Assembly (NCBI GenBank): GCA_020354275.1 | Contig: CP070645.1 | Coordinates: 15,144 to 28,501, forward strand | Direction: 5' to 3' | DNA from: Dehalococcoidales bacterium | GTDB taxonomy: Bacteria; Chloroflexota; Dehalococcoidia; Dehalococcoidales; UBA2162 | Length of the DNA stretch: 13,358 bases | In this document: positions 7,742-13,223 of the stretch, one piece after another | Numbering within the stretch: the first letter of the stretch is position 1 | How the letters are laid out: each line of letters opens with the position of its first letter | The notes under the pieces: model-generated | What the model saw: only the letters and a program-made list of their open reading frames with translations | Database searches by the model: none | Told to the model about the DNA's origin: nothing | Made by a program: the position numbers and the translations under genes

Positions 7742-7783
7742 TTTACCTTCCTGCCATATTTAGAGTCTCGGCTACTGCCTAAT

Positions 7784-7810
7784 AAAAAAGGCCATCCCAG
7801 TGGGACGGCC
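7784..7810 (-). terminator. Intrinsic terminator in the leuS leader (attenuator)
   Basis: On the minus strand a 9-bp stem (GGCCGTCCC / GGGATGGCC with one G:U pair, loop ACT; 7810-7790) is followed immediately by six T residues (7789-7784). It lies about 40 bases before the leuS start codon and downstream of the leader peptide. It must act within the leuS leader, because no other gene upstream is on this strand. Confidence 0.85.
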
Positions 7811-7833
7811 CTTGTGGAGACGAACCCACCAAG
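7796..7833 (-). promoter_or_regulatory. Candidate antiterminator helix and competing hairpin in the leuS leader
   Basis: On the minus strand CUUGGUGGG (7833-7825) can pair with CCCACUGGG (7804-7796) over nine positions, six Watson-Crick and three G:U. This uses the terminator's loop and 3' arm, so it excludes the terminator. The same 5' segment can alternatively form a local hairpin with CCACAAG (7817-7811). The 5' segment begins four bases after the leader peptide stop, where a ribosome terminating there would cover it. Confidence 0.5.
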
Positions 7834-7836
7834 CGG

Positions 7837-7878
7837 TCAGTGTTTATTAAGGGTGAGGGCTAGGTCTTGCTTTTTCAT
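7837..7878 (-). CDS. Putative leuS leader peptide MKKQDLALTLNKH
   Basis: This 13-residue ORF precedes the leuS terminator on the same strand. Three of its codons are Leu, placed at alternate positions as LALTL and using CTA, CTC and CTT. It ends with TGA four bases before the proposed antiterminator arm. Such spacing and codon content are typical of leader peptides that sense charged tRNA-Leu by ribosome stalling. There is no Shine-Dalgarno sequence. With the -35 TTGACA at 7913-7908 and a 17-base spacer, transcription should begin at or within a base or two of this ATG, so the peptide would be read from a leaderless transcript. Expression is inferred, not shown; a 13-codon ORF alone could be chance. 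The combination with the terminator is what supports it. Confidence 0.6.
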   Translation of the reverse strand: MKKQDLALTLNKH

Positions 7879-7884
7879 ATTATG

Positions 7885-7913
7885 AAACTAACATAGTTGG
7901 TGGTTATTGTCAA
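7885..7913 (-). promoter_or_regulatory. Candidate leuS promoter
   Basis: On the minus strand a perfect TTGACA (7913-7908) is followed by a 17-base spacer and a weak -10 box TAGTTT (7890-7885). An alternative -10, CATAAT (7884-7879), has a better sequence but a 23-base spacing to TTGACA. If that one were used, transcription would begin inside the leader ORF. Confidence 0.5.
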
Positions 7914-7984
7914 TAATATCGCCTGTAATTAATACCGGATAAGCATAGTACTAAAAGCACGGGGGGTGTGGCCTGCCGTAGACC

Positions 7985-8013
7985 TTGACAGTCGGCTGGC
8001 AGCGGTTTAACAT
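7985..8013 (+). promoter_or_regulatory. Candidate promoter for the first alpha/beta hydrolase
   Basis: TTGACA (7985-7990), a 17-base spacer and TAACAT (8008-8013, 4/6) face the hydrolase at 8067. The leader would be about 45 bases long. Together with the leuS promoter this makes 7742-8066 a divergent control region; nothing else was seen between 7914 and 7984. Confidence 0.5.
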
Positions 8014-8066
8014 GGCCACATCGGCGGGGTGGGGAAATCTATCCGTATGAAAGGCAGGGTTCCGTC

Positions 8067-8786
8067 ATGCCCAAGGCTAAGGTAAACGGTATTGAGCTGT
8101 ACTATGAGGTTCAGGGGAGGGGCTATCCCGTGGTTTTTATGCACGGTTTTACCTATACCGTGGATATGTGGCAACCGCAGGTTGAGGCGGTTTCCCGCGG
8201 ATACCAGATGGTTGCCTACGATGCCCGTGGCCACGGCCGGTCAGAGAGCCCGCCATCGCCTGAGCAGTACTCGTCGGATATCGTCGTCGAGGATTTACAT
8301 CAGCTTATGGCTGCGCTGGGAATAAGTAAGGCGGTGCTGGCCGGGCACTCCAACGGGGGCTACCAGGCCATGCGCTTCTACAGCCGTTATCCTCAGATGG
8401 TTGCCGCCCTGATTTTAATTGACTCCGGGCCGGGATACCGCAATCCGGCCCACATGGAAGAGTGGAACCAGCAGCAGGAGGGACTGGCCAAAAGGTACGA
8501 GAGCCGGGGAGATATCGGTCTGGCCAACATGGCACGCCGGGTGATAGCCCAGCACGATTCCTCGGTTATCGAGAGCTTGGGCGAGATAAAAGTCCCCACC
8601 CTGGTGCTGGTGGGCGATGGTGACCAGGCCTTTCTACAGGCAGCGGAGTATATGGCCGGGACTATCCCCGGGGCGGAGCACATGGTGGTACCCGGAGCCG
8701 GCCACAACGCCAACCAGGATAATGCCGGGTTCGTCAACAAAGCTATCCTGGATTTTCTGGGGAAGCTCGACCTGCCCGGCGGATAG
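8067..8786 (+). CDS. Alpha/beta-fold hydrolase (copy 1)
   Basis: This is a 239-residue serine hydrolase of the alpha/beta fold. HGF (residues 26-28) forms the oxyanion-hole strand and the nucleophile elbow is GHSNG with Ser95. The acid is most likely Asp186 (LVGDGD; Asp184 is also possible) and the base is His213 in GAGH. The stretch between the nucleophile strand and the acid is short, so the cap domain is small, about 50 mostly helical residues (127-172). Full-size relatives are usually 260-290 residues. There is no signal peptide, so it is probably cytosolic. The substrate cannot be assigned: esterases, carboxylesterase-like lactonases and C-C hydrolases share these motifs. The ribosome binding site is weak. 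A second hydrolase with a matching layout lies about 120 bases downstream. Confidence 0.9.
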   Translation: MPKAKVNGIELYYEVQGRGYPVVFMHGFTYTVDMWQPQVEAVSRGYQMVAYDARGHGRSESPPSPEQYSSDIVVEDLHQLMAALGISKAVLAGHSNGGYQAMRFYSRYPQMVAALILIDSGPGYRNPAHMEEWNQQQEGLAKRYESRGDIGLANMARRVIAQHDSSVIESLGEIKVPTLVLVGDGDQAFLQAAEYMAGTIPGAEHMVVPGAGHNANQDNAGFVNKAILDFLGKLDLPGG

Positions 8787-8850
8787 AATAGACAGGGTAT
8801 TCAGCTCATGCAGCATGGTCTCCTTCTGGCGATAGTGGGTATCTAAGAGT

Positions 8851-8856
8851 TATAAT
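8851..8856 (+). promoter_or_regulatory. Possible -10 box for the second hydrolase
   Basis: A perfect TATAAT lies 50 bases before the chosen ATG at 8906. No good -35 box is found at 16-18 bases upstream (best TGGCGA), so the second hydrolase may have its own weak promoter or be read through from the first. Confidence 0.3.
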
Positions 8857-8905
8857 CAAACCAGCGGTGGCGGGCGTTGTTGAATCTTTGCAGGGGTGCA
8901 CCGGG

Positions 8906-9661
8906 ATGAAGACAGAGATAAACGATATCCAGGTATATTACGAGGACCAGGGGCAGGGCGAACCGGTAATCTTTGTTCACGGCTGGCTCGATGATAGCTC
9001 GGTATGGAAACCTTATGTGGAGCCTTTTTCCGGAGGGCACAGGGTGATTGTCTATGACCACCGGGGACACGGGCAGTCTGACAAACCGAAGGGGAGTTAC
9101 TCGATAAAGACGCTGGCCAATGACCTGCACGCCCTGATACAGAAACTGGACCTGGGAAAGGTTACCCTGGTCGGTCATTCGATGGGGGCTATGACCTCAA
9201 TGCTGTTTGCCCTGGATCACCCGGGCCGGGTTACCCGCCTGGTGCTGGTCGGTGCCGCGGCCAGACTGCCTTCTATCATGCGTGGTGGCAGCCTTATACG
9301 TCACATTCTCCCGTACCGGAAGTTTATCGAGATGGCCGTGAAGTCCGCTTATCATATGCCTTCGGAGGCAGTTATTCAGGATAGCCTGAAGACGGCGCTC
9401 AATACGCCGAAGTATGCCGCCTATGCCTGCTATGACGAGTTCACCGGTAAGTATGACGTCAGATACCGTGTGGCCAAGATTGAAGTGCCGACGCTGATCG
9501 TGGTCGGTGAGCAGGACAAGAACACGCCGGTGGCCATGAGCCGGTTTTTATCCGGCGAGATTAAAGGCTCAAGATTGCAGGTCATTGCCGGGTGCGGGCA
9601 CGAGGTTATGGTGGAGAAACCGGAGGAGCTAAAGCAGGCCCTGGCCGAGTTTCTGGGGTAG
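8906..9661 (+). CDS. Alpha/beta-fold hydrolase (copy 2)
   Basis: From the ATG at 8906 this is a 251-residue alpha/beta hydrolase, start MKTEINDIQVYYEDQG. HGW (residues 25-27) is the oxyanion element. GHSMG gives nucleophile Ser92, the acid is Asp204 in GEQD and the base is His232 in GCGH. The ATG is preferred to an upstream GTG at 8867 because it matches the family N-terminus and aligns with copy 1 (VNGIELYYEVQG), with AGGGG nine bases upstream. The cap (about residues 118-190) is longer than in copy 1 and rich in Tyr and Ala. The two genes look like diverged tandem paralogues, sharing the HG, YDxRGHG and GHS segments but differing in the cap. The substrate is unknown. No signal peptide is visible. 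Confidence 0.9.
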   Translation: MKTEINDIQVYYEDQGQGEPVIFVHGWLDDSSVWKPYVEPFSGGHRVIVYDHRGHGQSDKPKGSYSIKTLANDLHALIQKLDLGKVTLVGHSMGAMTSMLFALDHPGRVTRLVLVGAAARLPSIMRGGSLIRHILPYRKFIEMAVKSAYHMPSEAVIQDSLKTALNTPKYAAYACYDEFTGKYDVRYRVAKIEVPTLIVVGEQDKNTPVAMSRFLSGEIKGSRLQVIAGCGHEVMVEKPEELKQALAEFLG

Positions 9662-9748
9662 GTGGCTGATTGACTGTACACCAAGCGCCCCGTTGCCCAT
9701 AGTCTGCTATTCCGCGTTCACTATCTGGAACGATATTAAGGGATAAAC

Positions 9749-9779
9749 CTGACAGTTTGCCGTTCCTGGCCGTTATAAA
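9749..9779 (+). promoter_or_regulatory. Weak candidate promoter before the acidic orphan
   Basis: CTGACA (9749-9754) and TATAAA (9774-9779) are separated by 19 bases, longer than ideal. They would start transcription near 9786, ahead of the AGGGAG ribosome binding site (9798-9803). Confidence 0.35.
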
Positions 9780-9809
9780 TACTGAAACACTAATATCAGG
9801 GAGACGGCT

Positions 9810-10097
9810 ATGAACGAGCAGAACCAGACTCCATACGACTTTGACTGGCAGAGAGAACTTGACGCCATTACCACCGCCATTCAGCTGGAGGATGTAATGG
9901 ACTTTGCCTCCGGGCAGCTTGAAATAGATGAGATACTGGAAGAGGCGAAGCAGTACGGGGAACACTACGGCAGCGGGTTTGAGGACGGGTTCTGGCGGGG
10001 ATACCAGTACTGGCAGGACAGGAATTCGGCCAGGGTGAATTCAATACAGGAAAAGCATGAGGCATTGAACAGACGCTGGGAGTGGAGTCAGGACTGA
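9810..10097 (+). CDS. Acidic hypothetical protein, 95 residues
   Basis: I do not recognise this protein. It is strongly acidic and lacks cysteine, a signal peptide and membrane segments. The first half (residues 13-48) looks helical and is rich in Glu, Asp and Leu. The middle (residues 49-69) is Gly- and aromatic-rich, with GSGFEDGFWRGYQYW. The end is helical with Arg and Trp. An AGGGAG ribosome binding site lies six bases before the ATG. A possible promoter precedes it and a strong intrinsic terminator follows 58 bases after the stop, so it looks like a monocistronic, genuinely expressed gene. The sequence is too generic to name a function; a small regulatory or structural role is only a guess. 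Confidence 0.75.
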   Translation: MNEQNQTPYDFDWQRELDAITTAIQLEDVMDFASGQLEIDEILEEAKQYGEHYGSGFEDGFWRGYQYWQDRNSARVNSIQEKHEALNRRWEWSQD

Positions 10098-10155
10098 TTT
10101 TAAGGGCGTGATGATTCTGTAAAGCCAAGCAATATCAATACATACTAATTAAATG

Positions 10156-10194
10156 AGCCGTGGAGATAACATGAGCCACGGCTTTTCTATTTTT
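10156..10194 (+). terminator. Intrinsic terminator after the acidic orphan
   Basis: An 8-bp stem AGCCGTGG / CCACGGCT (10156-10163 with 10176-10183) and a 12-base loop are followed by a T-rich tract to 10194. This is a clear rho-independent terminator on the plus strand. Confidence 0.88.
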
Positions 10195-10425
10195 ACCGGT
10201 ACCATAATATAATATAGTCAGATACGACATACTTGTTTGAGCTAGTGCCAGGTATCTTTTCATAAAGAAACGCAAAAATGGACAGTCACGACCGGTCCTG
10301 CAGTGGCCTTTAGAAGCCCTGAAATGCCCGTAAAAGCCAGGTAAAGGCCAGCTGCGGGAAATTACTAACCCCGGGGCGTTTGGTTCGTTATATTATCTGG
10401 AGAGAAAAATATACGGAGGTATAAA
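10195..10425 (+). other. Gap with a long imperfect hairpin upstream of the lipoprotein gene
   Basis: This 231-bp gap has no convincing ORF and no recognisable promoter. Its main content is an inverted repeat: 10297-10311 can pair with 10343-10358 over 15 pairs with one bulged G at 10351 and one G:T pair. Eight of the pairs are the perfect TGGCCTTT / AAAGGCCA. The 31-base loop contains near-periodic GCC-containing words about every 11-12 bases. It matches no riboswitch class I know. TATTAT at 10391-10396 is a possible -10 box without a -35. Confidence 0.5.
10415..10420 (+). promoter_or_regulatory. Ribosome binding site of the lipoprotein gene
   Basis: GGAGGT lies five bases before GTG 10426 and eight bases before TTG 10429. 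It supports a start here but does not separate the two codons. The choice changes the protein by one residue in the signal peptide. Confidence 0.8.
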
Positions 10426-11769
10426 GTGTTGAGGAAGAACAGCAGGTTTTTCGGACTGATTGCGGTGCTGGGTGTGGTGGCGCTGATGATGGGGGCTTGT
10501 GGTGGTGAGACCGACACGGAAACGGACGGTGATCTGGCCGTCGTTAACGCTTCTCAGGCAAAGGATGCAGCCCTTGAATATCTGGCGGAGAAGGAATCTC
10601 AGGATACGCCGGATGTTGGTACCTGGAACGAGGATAATGTTACTCCTCCGGACTGGGTGGGGGGTTCATTCTGGGAATATACCGGTAATGGCTGGACTAT
10701 CAAGGTCAATCACCCGGTGGTTGCCCTGGAGAATACGGTATATACGGTGGTGGTTTACAGTGTCGACACGGGCTGGCACTGGAAGGGTACTATCAAAGCT
10801 GACGGCAGCGTTACCGAAGTCAGCCCCTTCAAGCAGGTGACACAGGAGGAAAGCCAGAATGTTGCCGGGGAGTTCGTCAGGGATGACCCGACCTTTGTCT
10901 ATGACGGGATGGAGGACACGCTGGCACTGGTCGATGTGACAACGGCGCGGTGTCCCTACTGCTGGCTATTCACCTACGAGTTTGATAGCCGTCACGCCGG
11001 TTATGGCGACAGGACGGGGCAGGTGCTGGCTCAGGTAATTACCCCTCATCAGGTACAGATTGGCGTCCAGATGCTTGAGGTAACGACCGCGGTGATGGAT
11101 GGCCAGTGGGATATGCTAAGACAGGGCCTTATCGATGGCGATGAAGTAATGACGGTGGCGGAACTGCTAGCAAACCCGGTTTATGATAACACGGTGCAGG
11201 TAGAGGGGGAGGTGGCGCTTCTCGGTGAGCTCCTTTGCCCCTGCTTTGAACTGATATCCGGGGGAGAAACAATACAGGTATGGTATGGGCTGATGGTGGA
11301 GAATGACGGCACTGAAAGGCCCGATGTAAGCGTGGAAGGGATTAAGAACGGCGACACGGTTACCGTGACCGGTGTGTTGAAGGGCGAGGGCGGCACGCAT
11401 TATTCCGCCGGCGATTTCTGGGCGGAAGAAATTACCGTGGTTACGTCAATACCCGACGGGGAAATTGAGATCAGCCTGGCGCCGATTCATGATGTCGAGG
11501 TGCTTTTCGCCGAGTCCTACCCGGTGCAGGTATTCCTCCACATCAGGGGGGGTCTTGCCGACGGCTGCACCACTTTTCACGGGCTGACCGAGGAACGCGA
11601 CGGCAACAACATCAACATCGAGGTGACTACCCAGAGGCCGAAGGACGCCATATGCACCCAGGTCTATGGTTTCTTTGAGAAGAACGTTGGTCTGGGCATC
11701 GACTTCATTTCCGGTGAGACATACACCGTGACCGTCAATGATGTGGTCACCACTTTTGTGATGCAGTGA
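10426..11769 (+). CDS. Multi-domain extracytoplasmic lipoprotein with paired cysteines
   Basis: This is a 447-residue predicted lipoprotein. A basic start (residues 3-7), a hydrophobic core (9-23) and the lipobox MGAC place the lipidated Cys at 25, followed by a Thr/Asp/Glu linker. Residues about 40-140 alternate helix and strand like PepSY-type domains. Residues about 141-235 hold CPYC (Cys176/Cys179). Residues about 240-340 hold VQVEGEV and DTVTVTGVL, an OB-like beta pattern, with CPC (271/273). The last ~100 residues are beta-rich with Cys381 and Cys410, which could form a disulfide. No enzyme motif is evident and CPYC lacks a thioredoxin context, so redox or metal binding is only possible. 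The GTG start follows a GGAGGT site. A 58-residue ORF follows 22 bases downstream, probably co-transcribed. Confidence 0.85.
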   Translation: MLRKNSRFFGLIAVLGVVALMMGACGGETDTETDGDLAVVNASQAKDAALEYLAEKESQDTPDVGTWNEDNVTPPDWVGGSFWEYTGNGWTIKVNHPVVALENTVYTVVVYSVDTGWHWKGTIKADGSVTEVSPFKQVTQEESQNVAGEFVRDDPTFVYDGMEDTLALVDVTTARCPYCWLFTYEFDSRHAGYGDRTGQVLAQVITPHQVQIGVQMLEVTTAVMDGQWDMLRQGLIDGDEVMTVAELLANPVYDNTVQVEGEVALLGELLCPCFELISGGETIQVWYGLMVENDGTERPDVSVEGIKNGDTVTVTGVLKGEGGTHYSAGDFWAEEITVVTSIPDGEIEISLAPIHDVEVLFAESYPVQVFLHIRGGLADGCTTFHGLTEERDGNNINIEVTTQRPKDAICTQVYGFFEKNVGLGIDFISGETYTVTVNDVVTTFVMQ

Positions 11770-11791
11770 CCGAATCAGGGGAGGTTTTAGA

Positions 11792-11968
11792 ATGAGAAAT
11801 TATGCTGATTATATTCTGGCAGGCAAGATGGCGAAGACGCTGAATCTCTTCAACAGAATGACGGAAGGCTTGCAGTACCTAATCTCGCTCCGGGTACTAG
11901 GCGAGGCTACCCAGAGGGTAAGGTTGCAGCCGGAGGTTGTCAGGATTAACAGGGAATATCTGGAATAA
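11792..11968 (+). CDS. Small ORF, 58 residues, downstream of the lipoprotein
   Basis: This small ORF begins MRNYADYILAGKMAK and ends INREYLE. It has an excellent ribosome binding site, AGGGGAGG at 11777-11784, seven bases before the ATG. It starts 22 bases after the lipoprotein stop and is followed by a hairpin terminator, which together make it a likely real last gene of a two-gene transcript. The protein is predicted to be mostly helical, without cysteine, signal peptide or membrane segment, and with mixed charge. I do not recognise a family. The lipoprotein partner is extracytoplasmic whereas this product looks cytosolic, so a direct partnership is not implied. Confidence 0.65.
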   Translation: MRNYADYILAGKMAKTLNLFNRMTEGLQYLISLRVLGEATQRVRLQPEVVRINREYLE

Positions 11969-11994
11969 CAATTGCCTATCTACTATATAAGAAC

Positions 11995-12019
11995 AGAGAG
12001 GGGGTTGAACCCCCTCTCT
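11995..12019. terminator. Bidirectional hairpin terminator between convergent genes
   Basis: A perfect palindrome AGAGAGGGGG / CCCCCTCTCT, extended by one T:A pair and closing a TGA loop, lies between the small ORF (+) and the zinc-ribbon gene (-). It sits 26 bases after the first stop and 12 bases beyond the second. Both flanks are A/T-rich, so it can serve both transcripts. Confidence 0.75.
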
Positions 12020-12031
12020 TCTTATTTGAGC

Positions 12032-12331
12032 TTATCGGCTCAGTCTTACCTTGCGGTAGCAGTCGCTGCAATACACCGGCCTGCCTTCGCGGGGCTCGAA
12101 GGGCACTTCTGTGTCCTGGCCGCACTCGGCGCATACTGCCGGGAACATCTGCCGCGGTGCCCGGTAGCCGCCGTTTCCGTAACGGTCCGACTTCCTGGCC
12201 TGACGGCATTCGAGGCAGCGTTTGGGCTCGTTGGTATAGCCTCGGGACTGAAAAAGCTCCTGTTCCTCAGCGCTGAAGGTAAAATCATTACCGCAATCGG
12301 AACAGTTGAGTGTCTTGTCCTCAAAAACCAA
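12032..12331 (-). CDS. Double zinc-ribbon protein with four CxxC motifs
   Basis: This 99-residue protein has two zinc-ribbon units. The first uses Cys10/Cys13 and Cys39/Cys42 around the EDKTLNC...GYTNEPKRC segment typical of probable zinc-ribbon (zf-trcl type) proteins. The second uses Cys67/Cys70 and Cys88/Cys91, with VPFEPREGRPVYC. Each is expected to bind one Zn; the biological role of the family is not established. The frame is open to 12379, but a consensus AGGAGGT lies six bases before TTG 12331, and that start gives MVFEDKTL, the family N-terminus, so the longer form is rejected. The gene has a near-consensus promoter and a ~100-nt leader, and ends at a bidirectional terminator, so it is transcribed alone. 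Confidence 0.9.
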   Translation of the reverse strand: MVFEDKTLNCSDCGNDFTFSAEEQELFQSRGYTNEPKRCLECRQARKSDRYGNGGYRAPRQMFPAVCAECGQDTEVPFEPREGRPVYCSDCYRKVRLSR

Positions 12332-12337
12332 AGGATG

Positions 12338-12344
12338 ACCTCCT
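12338..12344 (-). promoter_or_regulatory. Ribosome binding site fixing the zinc-ribbon TTG start
   Basis: On the minus strand AGGAGGT lies six bases before TTG 12331-12329. No other start codon in the frame has such a signal, including the TTG at 12379. Confidence 0.8.
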
Positions 12345-12440
12345 CTCTTTATTATTTGGCTAGAGTTTTGGCCATCCAATACTTATGGAAACATCCAATG
12401 TTCAAATAACTATGTGATAACCAGTACTAAACCTAACAAT

Positions 12441-12469
12441 ATTATACATTAAAAGGTTTTTATTTGCAA
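12441..12469 (-). promoter_or_regulatory. Near-consensus promoter of the zinc-ribbon gene
   Basis: On the minus strand TTGCAA (12469-12464, 4/6), a 17-base spacer and a perfect TATAAT (12446-12441) predict transcription from about 12434. That gives a leader of roughly 100 nt before TTG 12331. It lies in the gap after the cytochrome b gene, so the zinc-ribbon gene is independent of that operon. Confidence 0.75.
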
Positions 12470-12542
12470 CAGGCAGGAATATCTGGGAATATATGAAGCT
12501 TTATTTCCGGGCTAGACCGTATAGAAAACCGTACTAATTGAT

Positions 12543-13223
12543 TTAGCTTTCTGCGGTTTCGCCTGTCTTCTTCTCGCGGGTTCCGGGTATTTGGTTGTAC
12601 CACTTGACGTGGTGTGAGCGGGCATATTCCGCGGATACCTTGCCGCGGGCCATCGAGCTCCACGCCCCCGTCCGCAACGGGCGCATCAGGGGGTGTATCA
12701 CTGACAGGTAGATGTGAACCAGCAGCATGCAGCCGGTAACAATAAAGGCGATGTCATGGATAAAGACCATCCATTGCATGACGGCAGCCGGGATAACCGT
12801 GTCGAGCACGGCCATAATCAGACCGGTAATGAAGAACACCAGGCCGAACACAATGGTCATCAGCCACCACATCTTCTGACCCGTGTTCATGTGGGCCTGG
12901 GGCGGCATTGTTTTGTCATCACCCAGGAAGTAGTAGCGGGGAGCCGCCTTCAGCCAGCCCAAATCTTCTTTGCTCCAGGTAAAGGCGTCTTTTAAGCCCC
13001 TTAGCGTTGCCTTCCCGTTGAGAGGCAGGTAAATGAGGGGCGCGGAAACGAAGAGGATGGCCGCAGCGCGGTGCAGGACGCGGCTCCAGCCGTCCTGGGC
13101 CAGGACTCCCAGAGCCGGAACGAACAGTATCAGGCCGGTGAGAAACAGCATGACAAAGGCACCGCCGTGAACCCAGTGCAGGATCCTGGTCGGCTTCCGG
13201 TAGCGTTCAACCTCTTTTTCCAT
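12543..13223 (-). CDS. Formate dehydrogenase-type cytochrome b (gamma subunit)
   Basis: This is a 226-residue membrane cytochrome b of the FdnI/formate dehydrogenase gamma family. It passes electrons from an iron-sulfur subunit through two b hemes to the quinone pool. It begins VERYRKPTRILHWVHG, the family N-terminus. Four membrane spans are visible (about 18-40, 50-68, 118-140, 152-175). Heme-ligand candidates are His16 or His19, His51, His156 and His170, close in position to the four ligands of the E. coli subunit. His177 follows the last span. A GGAGGAACAGG ribosome binding site precedes the ATG, and the gene overlaps the end of the upstream one by 17 bases, indicating coupling. The catalytic partner is outside the window, so hydrogenase or another molybdoenzyme-linked cytochrome b remains possible. 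Confidence 0.86.
   Translation of the reverse strand: MEKEVERYRKPTRILHWVHGGAFVMLFLTGLILFVPALGVLAQDGWSRVLHRAAAILFVSAPLIYLPLNGKATLRGLKDAFTWSKEDLGWLKAAPRYYFLGDDKTMPPQAHMNTGQKMWWLMTIVFGLVFFITGLIMAVLDTVIPAAVMQWMVFIHDIAFIVTGCMLLVHIYLSVIHPLMRPLRTGAWSSMARGKVSAEYARSHHVKWYNQIPGTREKKTGETAES

Noticed and set aside
7796..7833. T-box riboswitch for leuS
   Set aside because: GGTGGGTTCG (minus strand) faintly resembles the T-box core, but the AGGGTGGNACCGCG consensus is not matched. The base after TGG would not suit the A73 of tRNA-Leu, and the leader (about 135 nt) has no room for a stem I with a specifier loop.
10261..10360. Cyclic-di-GMP (GEMM) type riboswitch
   Set aside because: Words such as CGCAAA and AAAGGCC recall it superficially, but the conserved core and helix order are not found.
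12332..12379. Longer zinc-ribbon protein starting at 12379
   Set aside because: The extension runs over the AGGAGGT ribosome binding site; the TTG at 12331 gives the family-like start.
11972..12409. 145-residue ORF on the plus strand
   Set aside because: It is antisense to the zinc-ribbon gene, including its promoter-proximal leader, and starts within a terminator region; the minus-strand protein has clear CxxC motifs.
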